Assembly (NCBI RefSeq): GCF_020215645.1
Contig: NZ_CP084058.1
Coordinates: 3,472,001-3,536,000 of the forward strand
Direction: 5' to 3'
DNA length: 64,000 nucleotides
From: Nonomuraea gerenzanensis
GTDB taxonomy: Bacteria; Actinomycetota; Actinomycetes; Streptosporangiales; Streptosporangiaceae
Part shown: positions 23,963 to 31,788 of the stretch, piece after piece
How the letters are laid out: every line of letters begins with the position of its first letter
Numbering within the stretch: the first letter of the stretch is position 1
The notes under the pieces: generated by a model
The model's database searches: none
What the model was told of the DNA's origin: nothing
What the model saw: only the letters and a program-made list of their open reading frames with translations
Made by a program: the position numbers and the translations under genes

Positions 23963-24723
23963 CCGTCCCCATGGTCCGCGCCCGCGCCGTACGCAAGCAC
24001 TTCGGCCACCTGGAGGTGCTCAAGGGCATCGACCTCGACGTGCGGCCGCAGGAGGTGGTGGTCGTGCTCGGCCCGTCGGGCTCGGGCAAGTCCACGTTCC
24101 TGCGCTGCGTGAACCACCTGGAGACCATCGACGGCGGCTCCATCCACGTGGACGGCGAGCTGATCGGGTTCGAGGCGTCCGGCGGGAAGGTGCGGCACCT
24201 GCGCAAGAGCCGGATCACCCGCCAGCGCAGGGAGATCGGCATGGTCTTCCAGCAGTTCAACCTCTTCCCGCACATGACCGTGCTGCAGAACGTCATCGAG
24301 GCGCCCATCGGCGTCCGCGGTGAGCCGCGCGAGCAGGCCAGGGAACGCGGGCACGCCCTGCTGCGCCGCGTCGGCCTGGAGGACAAGGCGGGCAGCTACC
24401 CCCGGCAGCTCTCCGGCGGGCAGCAGCAGCGCGTCGCGATCGCCAGGGCGCTGGCCATGCGGCCCAAGCTCATGCTGTTCGACGAGCCGACCAGCGCGCT
24501 CGACCCCGAACTGGTCGGCGAGGTGCTGGCGACCATGAAGGGCCTGGCCGAGGACGGGCTCACCATGATCGTGGTGACCCACGAGATCGGGTTCGCCCGG
24601 GAGGTGGCCGACCGCGTCGTGTTCATGGACGGGGGCGTCGTCGTCGAGTCCGGCACGCCCGCCGACGTGCTCGACAACCCCAGCAGCCCGCGGACCCGGG
24701 CCTTCCTCAGCCGCGTACTCTAG
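23959..24723 (+). CDS. Amino-acid ABC transporter ATP-binding protein
   Basis: A 254-residue ABC ATPase driving the adjacent permease. Walker A is GPSGSGKST, the Q-loop [14 protein letters not shown], the signature LSGGQQQR and Walker [15 protein letters not shown], with the H-loop in [10 protein letters not shown]. These match the GlnQ/HisP group. An extra segment after the Q-loop-proximal strand ([16 protein letters not shown]) is common in this family. The ATG overlaps the permease stop by four bases. Confidence 0.94.
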   Translation: MTVPMVRARAVRKHFGHLEVLKGIDLDVRPQEVVVVLGPSGSGKSTFLRCVNHLETIDGGSIHVDGELIGFEASGGKVRHLRKSRITRQRREIGMVFQQFNLFPHMTVLQNVIEAPIGVRGEPREQARERGHALLRRVGLEDKAGSYPRQLSGGQQQRVAIARALAMRPKLMLFDEPTSALDPELVGEVLATMKGLAEDGLTMIVVTHEIGFAREVADRVVFMDGGVVVESGTPADVLDNPSSPRTRAFLSRVL

Positions 24724-24728
24724 GCCGG

Positions 24729-25256
24729 ATGGAGACCGAACGGCTCATCATGCGCAGATGGCGCGAGGCGGACAGAGAGCCCTTCGCCGCCATGAACGCC
24801 GACCCCGAGGTCATGGAGCACTTCCCGGCGCCGCTCACCCGCGCGCAGAGCGACGAGCTGGTGGACAAGATCGAGGCGCAGTTCGACCGGCTGGGCTACT
24901 CGCTGTGGGCGCTGGAGGTGCGGGAGAGCGGGGAGTTCATCGGCTTCACCGGGCTCGCGCTGCAGACGTTCGAGGCGCCCTTCCTGCCCGCGGTGGAGAT
25001 CGGCTGGCGGCTGGCGCGACCGGCCTGGGGGCACGGGTACGCGATCGAGGCCGCCAGGCGGGCCGCCCGGTACGCCTTCGAGCAGGCCGGGCTCGACGGC
25101 ATCATCTCGATGACCGCCGTGTCGAACGTGCGCTCCCAGGCCGTGATGCGGCGGCTCGGCATGACCAGGGACCCGGCCGAGGACTTCGACCATCCACGGG
25201 TGCCGGAGGACAGCCCGCTCCGGCGCCACGTCCTCTACCGGCTCAGACGCTCGTGA
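24729..25256 (+). CDS. GNAT-family N-acetyltransferase (RimJ/RimL-like)
   Basis: A 175-residue acetyltransferase. It begins METERLIMRRWREADREPFAAMN, the RimJ/RimL opening, and has the acetyl-CoA motif region EIGWRLARPAWGHGYAIEAARRAARYAF (motif A) and VSNVRSQAVMRRLGM near the C-terminus. It starts five bases after the ABC ATPase gene, so it belongs to the same transcript and may acetylate the transported compound or a related amine. That link is inferred from position only. Confidence 0.86.
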   Translation: METERLIMRRWREADREPFAAMNADPEVMEHFPAPLTRAQSDELVDKIEAQFDRLGYSLWALEVRESGEFIGFTGLALQTFEAPFLPAVEIGWRLARPAWGHGYAIEAARRAARYAFEQAGLDGIISMTAVSNVRSQAVMRRLGMTRDPAEDFDHPRVPEDSPLRRHVLYRLRRS

Positions 25257-25291
25257 GCCGGCTCACGCGCTCCCGTAAGCCGGCTCACGCG
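25252..25291. repeat. Palindrome and 14-bp direct repeat between convergent genes
   Basis: CGTGAGCCGGCTCACG (25252-25267) is a perfect palindrome spanning the stop of the acetyltransferase gene. AGCCGGCTCACGCG occurs at 25256-25269 and again at 25278-25291. Likely a terminator made by a short duplication. Confidence 0.5.
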
Positions 25292-26127
25292 GCGCTCAGC
25301 GCGTACAGGACGTCGCGCAGGGACGGCTCGCGCTCGCGCATCCACACCAGCCGCAGCGCGAGCGCCGGCGCCTGGAGGTCCAGCTCCACCAGCGCCCCCG
25401 ACTCCACGTCCGCCCCCAGGGCGAAGTCCGGCAGCAGCGCCGCCCCGAGCCCCTGCCTGGACCACTCGCGGGCGGTGGCGATGCTGGTCAGCTCCCTGCG
25501 CGGCACCCCCGTGCCGAACACCTGATCGGCCGCCAGCCGGATCGAGCAGCCGGGCGGGCTGACGAGCAGGGGCGCCCGATCGCCGTCCGGCGCCGCGACC
25601 AGCGACAGCCGGACCTCGCCCAGATCGAGGTGATCCATCCCGGCGGGCCGGTCGAACCCCAGCCCGCCCACCCGGTCGCCCAGATCCAGCAGCAGCGCCG
25701 CGTCCAGCCGGCCGCCCGCCACCGCCTCCAGCAGCGGCTGCCTGGTCAGCGACTCGACGCTCACGTCCAGGTCGGGGCGGCGCGCCTCCAGACGGCGGAT
25801 CACGGCGGGCAGCTTGGCGGCGGCCAGCATCTCCAGCGCGCCGATCCGCACCCTGCGGCGCGCGCCCGTCACAGCCCGCCGCACCTCCTCGGCGTGGTCG
25901 AGCAGCGCCTGCGCCCTGGCCAGCAGCACGCCGCCCGGCTCGGTCAGGCGCATGCCGCGCGGGGTGCGTTCGAAGAGCGCGACGCCGAGGCCCGCCTCCA
26001 GCCGGCGCACCTGCTCCGACACCGAGGCGGGGGCCAGCCCCAGCCTGTCGGCCGCCGCCGTGACGGAGCCGGACGCGGCCACCGCCACGAACCCCCTCAA
26101 CTGCCGCAACTCCACGCCTGCCAGCAT
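25285..26127 (-). CDS. LysR-family transcriptional regulator
   Basis: A 280-residue LysR regulator. The N-terminal helix-turn-helix is LRQLRGFVAVAASGSVTAAADRLGLAPASVSEQVRRLE, and the C-terminal two-lobed effector domain follows (RVRIGALEMLAAAKLPAVIRRL onwards). The ATG at 26127 is used; a GTG four codons later is equally plausible. It is divergent from the MFS exporter at 26200, with 72 bp between, which is the usual LysR-target layout. The effector is probably the exporter's substrate, which is unknown. Confidence 0.9.
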   Translation of the reverse strand: MLAGVELRQLRGFVAVAASGSVTAAADRLGLAPASVSEQVRRLEAGLGVALFERTPRGMRLTEPGGVLLARAQALLDHAEEVRRAVTGARRRVRIGALEMLAAAKLPAVIRRLEARRPDLDVSVESLTRQPLLEAVAGGRLDAALLLDLGDRVGGLGFDRPAGMDHLDLGEVRLSLVAAPDGDRAPLLVSPPGCSIRLAADQVFGTGVPRRELTSIATAREWSRQGLGAALLPDFALGADVESGALVELDLQAPALALRLVWMREREPSLRDVLYALSAA

Positions 26128-26199
26128 ACGGCTTTCCCGAACGCTCCCCCAGGCCCCGCCTGTTGAGCCACCGGGCCGCGTTTCAGCAGGCTGAGGGCC

Positions 26200-27450
26200 A
26201 TGTTCGGTTTCTCCCTCGCCTACTTCCTGGTGATACTCGACACCACGGTCCTGACGATCGCGCTGCCCGACCTGCACGCCTCGCTCGGCGGTTCGCTGGC
26301 CGGCCAGCAGTGGGCGGTGAACGCGTACACGGTCGCCTTCGCCGCCTGCCTGCTCGCCGGGGGAGCGGTCGCCGACAGGTACGGCGCGGCCCGCGTCTTC
26401 AAGCTCGGCGTGGCGGCCTTCGGCGCGGTCTCGCTGCTCAGCGCCGCAGCCCCGGACCTGGGCGTGCTGATCGGCCTGCGGGCGCTGCTCGGCGTGGCCG
26501 CCGCGCTGTGCACGGGCGGCTCGCTCGGCCTGCTCGCCGAGCTGTTCCGTGAGCCCGCCGCCCGGGCCCGCGCGACCGGCCTGTGGGCCGCCATCACCGG
26601 CAGCGCGCTCGCGGCCGGCCCGCTGCTCGGCGGGGTCCTGGTGGACCTGTACGGCTGGCGCGCCGTCTTCCTGCTCAACCCGCCCATCGCCGTGATCAGC
26701 CTGCTGGCCGTGCGCAAGGTCGCCTCGCCGCGCGGCAGCCGCGCCATCGACTGGTGGGTGCAGGTCCTGGCCTGCGCCTTCCTCGGCCTGGTCGCCGAGG
26801 CCCTGATCGACTCCGCGCCGGTGGCGGGACTGCTCTCCCTGGCCGTCCTGGCGGCCCTGGTGCTCGCCGAGCGGCGCAGCCACGCGCCCGCCCTGCCCGG
26901 CGGCCTGCTCGCCGCCACCTGGCCGGAGCTGCTCGCGGGCACGGTGGCCAACTTCGCCTTCTCCGGCGCCCTGTTCGTGCTGACGCTGTTCCTTCAGGAC
27001 ACCCGCCACCTGAGCCCGCTGGCCGCCGGGCTGGCGTTCCTGCCGCTCACGCTGCCCATGACGGTGAACCCGCTGCTCACCGGCCGCCTGGTGGCCCGCT
27101 ACGGCCCGCGCCCGCCCATCCTCGGCGGCCTGGCCCTCGTCGCGGCGGGGCTGGCCGGCACCGCGCTCACCGACGCGCTGACGCCCTGGCTCGTGGTGCT
27201 GGGCTTCGGCCTGTCGTTCGTGCTGCCCGCCCTGATGGCCGGGATGGTCAACAGCGCCCCGCCCGGCACGGCCGGCACCGCGGGCGGCGTGCTCAACGCC
27301 TTCCGCCAGGTGGGCGCCACGCTCGGGGTGGCGGTCATGGGCGTCATCGGGCGTCCCCTGCTGGCGGCGGCCGTCCTGGCGGCACTGACCTGCGCGGGCT
27401 ACGCCCTGGCCGCGCGTCGCGCCCGCTCCCGGGTGATCGGAGTATCGTGA
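26200..27450 (+). CDS. MFS exporter (DHA2/EmrB-like)
   Basis: A 416-residue membrane transporter. Motif C-like DTTVLTIALPDL in helix 1, motif A GAVADRYGAARVFKLG after helix 2, and more than twelve hydrophobic helices match the drug:H+ antiporter type with about fourteen helices. Divergent from a LysR gene that probably induces it. The ATG is preceded by GAGGG. Typical substrates of the family are hydrophobic toxins or metabolites; none can be named. Confidence 0.87.
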   Translation: MFGFSLAYFLVILDTTVLTIALPDLHASLGGSLAGQQWAVNAYTVAFAACLLAGGAVADRYGAARVFKLGVAAFGAVSLLSAAAPDLGVLIGLRALLGVAAALCTGGSLGLLAELFREPAARARATGLWAAITGSALAAGPLLGGVLVDLYGWRAVFLLNPPIAVISLLAVRKVASPRGSRAIDWWVQVLACAFLGLVAEALIDSAPVAGLLSLAVLAALVLAERRSHAPALPGGLLAATWPELLAGTVANFAFSGALFVLTLFLQDTRHLSPLAAGLAFLPLTLPMTVNPLLTGRLVARYGPRPPILGGLALVAAGLAGTALTDALTPWLVVLGFGLSFVLPALMAGMVNSAPPGTAGTAGGVLNAFRQVGATLGVAVMGVIGRPLLAAAVLAALTCAGYALAARRARSRVIGVS

Positions 27451-27481
27451 GAGCCTCAGCCAGGGCGGCGACGACGATGGG

Positions 27482-28189
27482 GTGCACGTGTTCTTCCAGC
27501 ATTCGAGCGACATCTGGCGCGACTTCCCCGAGCTCGTCCCGGCCGCCCTCTACGCCGAGGGCATCACCCCCACAGCCGTCCCCGACGCGCGCATCGCCGC
27601 CCACGCCGAGCGGGCCGCCGCCAGGCTCGCCACCTCCTCCGAGGGCGAGCTGCCGGAGATCCAGGCGTGGCGCCGCACCTTCACCCGGATGGGCCTCAAG
27701 CCGACCCAGTACAGGTGCGCCTCGGAGGCCCTGCTGCGCCGCTTCAGGAAAGAGGGCTCGCTGCCGCGCCTGCACCCCCTGATCGACCTGTGCAACGCGG
27801 TCTCCCTCGCCTACGCCGTGCCCATCGCCGTCTTCGACGTCTCCCGCATCAGCTCGTACGTCGAGGTGCGGCACGCCTCGGGCGACGAGACGTACCTGAC
27901 CTTCGGCGGCGACACCGAGCAGCCGCCCGCCGGCGAGGTGATCTTCGCCGACGCGGCGGGCAGGGCGCACGCCCGCCGCTGGACCAACCGCCAGAGCGGC
28001 CACTCGGCCGTCCGCGACACCACGTCGAACGTGCTGATCGTCGCCGAGGCCCTGCACGACACGGCGGCCGGAGACGTGGAGTCGCTCCTGGCCACGCTCA
28101 CCGACGAGCTCAACACCCTGTGGCCGGTCACCCCCAAGTCGGCGATCCTGACGCCTGCCGCGCCGCGCTTCGAGTTCCCCGGCCAGTGA
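27482..28189 (+). CDS. Stand-alone B3/4-domain protein (tRNA synthetase editing-like)
   Basis: A 235-residue cytoplasmic protein with the B3/4 domain of the phenylalanyl-tRNA synthetase beta chain, where it hydrolyses misacylated tRNA. The characteristic middle region is PLIDLCNAVSLAYAVPIAVFDVSRI and the later VLIVAEALHDT. There is no synthetase domain. Free-standing members are common in actinobacteria and are suspected trans-editing or amino acid-binding proteins. GTG at 27482 is used; a second GTG two codons later is possible. It lies 31 bp after the MFS gene and may share its transcript. Its end faces the secreted-protein gene 13 bp away. Confidence 0.8.
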   Translation: MHVFFQHSSDIWRDFPELVPAALYAEGITPTAVPDARIAAHAERAAARLATSSEGELPEIQAWRRTFTRMGLKPTQYRCASEALLRRFRKEGSLPRLHPLIDLCNAVSLAYAVPIAVFDVSRISSYVEVRHASGDETYLTFGGDTEQPPAGEVIFADAAGRAHARRWTNRQSGHSAVRDTTSNVLIVAEALHDTAAGDVESLLATLTDELNTLWPVTPKSAILTPAAPRFEFPGQ

Positions 28190-28202
28190 GCCGCCCCGCC
28201 CG

Positions 28203-29198
28203 TCAGACGAACGCGCTCTTGTAGAAGATGCTGGCCAGCCGCGGCCCCGGCTCGGAGGCCAGGCCCAGGCACAGCCGCGGCGCCCCGGAGACGAGCTGGA
28301 TGCCCATGCCCTCCGGCTCACGGAAGTCCAGCGACTTGCCCGCCACGCTCCTGGCCCGCTGCACCTGCTCCCCGGTCCGCAGGTCCAGGCAGGTGAGGTA
28401 CGTGTTGCCGGGAGGCGGGCTGATGTCGTAGGAGTCGCCGGTGAGGAGATAGACGAAGTCCCCGTAGGCCGCGTAGCCCTGGAACGTCCCCAGGCCGCCG
28501 GGCTGGGCGATGTCGTACACCTGCTGCGGCGCGCCCGCCTTGACCGAGGCCAGCGTGAAGGCGGCCAGGCGGAACGAGCCGCCGGCCCGGTAGCGCATCA
28601 CCAGCCGGTCGGTCGACGGGTCGATCGTGCACGTGGTGTTGGTCGCGCCGGCGATCGGCGCGTACGTGGTGAGCGCCGCCGACGACGTGGTCAGCGTCTG
28701 CCCGTCGGCGAACCTGAAGCGGCACAGCCTGGTGCCCCGGGAGCTGCCCTCGGAGTTGGGCACCCCGTCGGTCTCCGTCCACAGGTAGGCGGCCGAGCCG
28801 GACGGCTCCACGCCGATCTGCACGCCGTGGCCGAAGCCCATGAGGTACATGTGGCCGAGGATCGTGCCCGACAGGTCGAGCTTGGTCAGGCAGAGGTGGC
28901 CGGCCGCGTCGGAGCCCGCGCCGTTCTTGAGCTGGACGGTGTAGAGGTGACCGTGGGCGCTGTCGATGGCGAACGACTGCATGACGGTCTCGTCGTACAG
29001 GGCCTTGCGCCAGATCAGCGACGTGGACGGGGCGGTCAGCTCGAAGCGGCCCTCCGCGGCGGAAGCGGCCCGCGCGGGCGCGAGCGTGGTGGCGGCGGCG
29101 GATGCGGTCTGTGGGGGCGCGAGCGTCGTGGCGGCGGCGACCGCGGCGCCCGCCTTGAGCAGTCCTCTGCGGGTGACCGGGAACGGGGGGATCGTCAT
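28203..29198 (-). CDS. Secreted Tat-exported beta-propeller-like protein (TagC-like annotation group)
   Basis: A 331-residue exported protein. The N-terminus has the twin-arginine motif VTRRGLLKAGAAVAAATT, then an Ala/Thr-rich linker in which a short AATTLAP unit is repeated. The rest forms repeated beta strands (FAIDSAHGHLYTVQL, HGVQIGVEPSGSAAYLWTE, REPEGMGIQL), a pattern of actinobacterial proteins annotated as teichoic acid biosynthesis protein C. No enzymatic motif is visible, so a role in binding cell-wall or extracellular polymer is only a guess. Confidence 0.7.
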   Translation of the reverse strand: MTIPPFPVTRRGLLKAGAAVAAATTLAPPQTASAAATTLAPARAASAAEGRFELTAPSTSLIWRKALYDETVMQSFAIDSAHGHLYTVQLKNGAGSDAAGHLCLTKLDLSGTILGHMYLMGFGHGVQIGVEPSGSAAYLWTETDGVPNSEGSSRGTRLCRFRFADGQTLTTSSAALTTYAPIAGATNTTCTIDPSTDRLVMRYRAGGSFRLAAFTLASVKAGAPQQVYDIAQPGGLGTFQGYAAYGDFVYLLTGDSYDISPPPGNTYLTCLDLRTGEQVQRARSVAGKSLDFREPEGMGIQLVSGAPRLCLGLASEPGPRLASIFYKSAFV

Positions 29199-29298
29199 GC
29201 GGCATCCGTTCGGCTCGGGGGTCGATGCATGATCACCCTAACGGCGGACACGCCGGCGGCCCTGCCACCCGGGGAGCGGATGGGAGGGCCGCCGGCGG

Positions 29299-29814
29299 TC
29301 AGCTCTCGCAGTTGACCTCGGTCTCGGCCGTGCACGAGTCGACCCCGGTGCCGCCCTGGGCGCTGTCCACGCCGGCGTTGCCGGACAGGAAGTCGTTGCC
29401 GGGGCCGCCGTCGAGGAAGTCCCTGTCGGAGCCGCCGGAGAGCCGGTCGACCCCGTCGTTGCCGATCAGGGTCGTGTCGATGGTGGTGGAGCTGACGCGC
29501 ACGACGTCGTCACCGGACCCCATCCTGGCCTGGACCGACAGCTGCGTGGCCGGGCACGACACGACGGCCCCCAACTGGACGCAGGGGGCGCCGCCCGAGG
29601 TGACCGAGTGCAGCACGGAGCTGATCCGCACGCTGTTCCCGGACTGGACGACGTCGATGCTGTCGTTGCCGGTCGTGCCCTGGATGATCACGATGCCGCC
29701 GACCACCCTGGCCGTGGCACCGGCCGCCTGGGCGGGTGCCGCCAGGGCGGCCGTGGCGCCGAGGGCGGCGGTGGTCAGCGCGAGAGCGGCGAAGTACCGA
29801 CGGGCACGGAACAT
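29299..29814 (-). CDS. Secreted RTX-type calcium-binding protein
   Basis: A 171-residue exported protein with a Sec signal peptide ending APAQAAG. A beta-rich middle follows (IIQGTTGNDSIDVVQSG), then degenerate RTX nonapeptides: GNDGVDRLSGG, SDRDFLDGGPGNDFLSG and NAGVDSAQGG. These form a calcium-stabilised beta roll outside the cell. Two cysteines (CTAETEVNC) at the end probably form a disulfide. There is no protease or lipase domain. Function beyond Ca2+ binding is unknown. Confidence 0.85.
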   Translation of the reverse strand: MFRARRYFAALALTTAALGATAALAAPAQAAGATARVVGGIVIIQGTTGNDSIDVVQSGNSVRISSVLHSVTSGGAPCVQLGAVVSCPATQLSVQARMGSGDDVVRVSSTTIDTTLIGNDGVDRLSGGSDRDFLDGGPGNDFLSGNAGVDSAQGGTGVDSCTAETEVNCES

Positions 29815-29934
29815 GGGTATCTCCCGAGTTTGTTCACGGAATTTCGTACGCCCGTGAAGTGAAGCAGGAGGGTCCGCGCTGCTCCGTGTCCTAATCCACG
29901 CAACAGCTGTGCCCTGCGGTACATCCCGGGACGG

Positions 29935-31758
29935 TTAGTCGCCGGCCTCGTACGGGATGATCTCGGACAGGGCGGAGGCCCCGCCCATGCCGTAGTCCAC
30001 CCGCAGCCGCACGTACCTGGCCGTGACGCCGTCCATGCCGACGTCGTTCGGCTCCGTCAGGCGCGGCCACTCGACCCGCTTGACGTCGGTGAACGTCGTG
30101 CCGTCGGTGCTGACCTGCACCACGCCCTCGAGGATGGTGCCGTTCATGTTGGAGCGCAGCTTGGGCTGGAACCGCACCGCGGACAAGGTCCTGACCCTGC
30201 CCAGGTCGACCGTGATGTAGTGGGGCTGCGGCGCGACCTCCGGGTAGTAGGAGTGGTAGTCGGTCAGCGGGTTGCCGTCCACGGCGTTGCCCGGGTCGCC
30301 GATGCCCGGCTTGAACGTGGTCGCGGTCGCGCTGAGCTCGGCCGGCGGCACGCGGACACCGGCAGGGGTCGTGCGCCAGACCTCCTGCGCGCTCGCCGGC
30401 TCCTCGTTGACCGGGGGCCGGTCGGGGCCCGTCCCCCTGCCGCGGATCAGCACGTCGGTGATGACGGAGCCGTGGTCGGAGTAGAACGGGAAGGGCTGGT
30501 CGAGCCGGCTGTCCTGGTGCCGGGGCAGGCGCCGCACGTCCGTGCGGGAGCCGAGGACGCGCACGTCCCTGCCGCGCGCCCAGACGTAGTCGATGCGGCC
30601 GGGCGTGGCGGTGAAGCCGCTCAGCGGGCTGAAGGTGCGGCCCGGGTAGCGCCCGGCGTCGGGGTTGGCGTGGCGGAAGGTGTCGATGAAGCCCGCGTCG
30701 GTGTACAGCTTGGTGTACGGCCACGGCAGCGTCAGCCCTCCGTGCCCGCGCGCGTTCGCGAACTGCTCGGTCCAGTCCAGGTACGGCAGGGCGTTGAGGT
30801 CGCCGCCCATGAGCACCGGGGCGTCGTCGTCGCCGATGAACGACGGGATGGCCTTGTCCAGGATGGCCTTGCCCATGGCCATGCGGCGCTGGTGGTCGTT
30901 CTGCAGGATCTGCTCGTCGGTCTTCGTCCGGGGGAAGCCGTGCAGGTTCTCGATGGCCGCGGTGTGGGTGTCGCCGGGGCTCCAGCCGTCGTGCCAGGTC
31001 CACATGCTGAAGGCGTGCACGTGGCCGCCGTTCGGCAGGCCCAGCCGGGCGCCGCCCAGGTTGAAGGAGGAGATGTCGGCGTCGGCGTAGCGCGGGTAGA
31101 CCTTCTCGATCTTGAGCTTGGTGTAGAGCCACAGGTTGTCGCCGTTGGCGCTGTAGTCCTCCGGCGTGGTCAGCCGCACGGCGGAGAAGCGGTCGCCCTC
31201 CGGCCGTCCGGCGTTGAGCCCGTCGAGGATCTTCTGGCCGGATCCGTACGCCTCGACCACGAAGAAGACGTCGGGATCGACCTCGTCGATGTACTCGATC
31301 ATCTGCGTCAGGTTCTCACCCGTCGTCTCCTGGCGGTTGATCGTGCCGCCGACGAACAGGTTCCACGCCATCAGCCGCAGCGGCGTGCCGACGAACTGCT
31401 CGGGCATGGTGCTGGCCTTGACGTCCACCGTCACGGCCTGCTCCGGCAGCACGAAGGGCCGGCTGCGCACCTGGCTCTCGCGGCTGTAGACGGTGTCACG
31501 GGCCCAGACCCGGTCACCGCTCCTGACCGTGGTGCTGAACTCCGCCACCTGGCCCGGGCGCGGCTTGGCGGTCGTCACGACCGTGCAGGTGCTGCCGGGA
31601 CGGTCGCCGTCGCAGTCGAGCCGGTAGGTGGCGGGGATCGGCATGGCGGGCCGGAAGGCGATCCGCCGCGCCCCGGGCTCGTCGGCGGCGGCGGGCGCCG
31701 GGGCGAGTAACGCGGTGAGGGCCAGCGCGGCGGCCATGGCAGGGATGGATCTGTTCAT
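29935..31758 (-). CDS. Secreted endonuclease/exonuclease/phosphatase with C-terminal F5/8C domain (copy 1)
   Basis: A 607-residue secreted enzyme. A Sec signal peptide (ending APAAADE) and a beta-rich N-terminal domain precede the EEP fold. Catalytic motifs are LRLMAWNLFVGG (Asn), VFFVVEAYGSG (metal Glu), GGDLNALPY (Asp/Asn), RIDYVWARG and FYSDHGSVITDV (Asp-His). The last 140 or so residues form a discoidin/F5/8 type C carbohydrate-binding domain (NAVDGNPLTDYHSYYPE, YITVDLGRVRTLSAVRFQPK). EEP relatives cleave DNA, phospholipids or phosphorylated sugars; the fused domain suggests a surface-bound substrate. Third gene in line after ROK and copy 2, 30 bp after copy 2. Confidence 0.85.
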   Translation of the reverse strand: MNRSIPAMAAALALTALLAPAPAAADEPGARRIAFRPAMPIPATYRLDCDGDRPGSTCTVVTTAKPRPGQVAEFSTTVRSGDRVWARDTVYSRESQVRSRPFVLPEQAVTVDVKASTMPEQFVGTPLRLMAWNLFVGGTINRQETTGENLTQMIEYIDEVDPDVFFVVEAYGSGQKILDGLNAGRPEGDRFSAVRLTTPEDYSANGDNLWLYTKLKIEKVYPRYADADISSFNLGGARLGLPNGGHVHAFSMWTWHDGWSPGDTHTAAIENLHGFPRTKTDEQILQNDHQRRMAMGKAILDKAIPSFIGDDDAPVLMGGDLNALPYLDWTEQFANARGHGGLTLPWPYTKLYTDAGFIDTFRHANPDAGRYPGRTFSPLSGFTATPGRIDYVWARGRDVRVLGSRTDVRRLPRHQDSRLDQPFPFYSDHGSVITDVLIRGRGTGPDRPPVNEEPASAQEVWRTTPAGVRVPPAELSATATTFKPGIGDPGNAVDGNPLTDYHSYYPEVAPQPHYITVDLGRVRTLSAVRFQPKLRSNMNGTILEGVVQVSTDGTTFTDVKRVEWPRLTEPNDVGMDGVTARYVRLRVDYGMGGASALSEIIPYEAGD

Positions 31759-31788
31759 GAGCTGTCCTTCGCTCGAGGGAGGGGAGGG

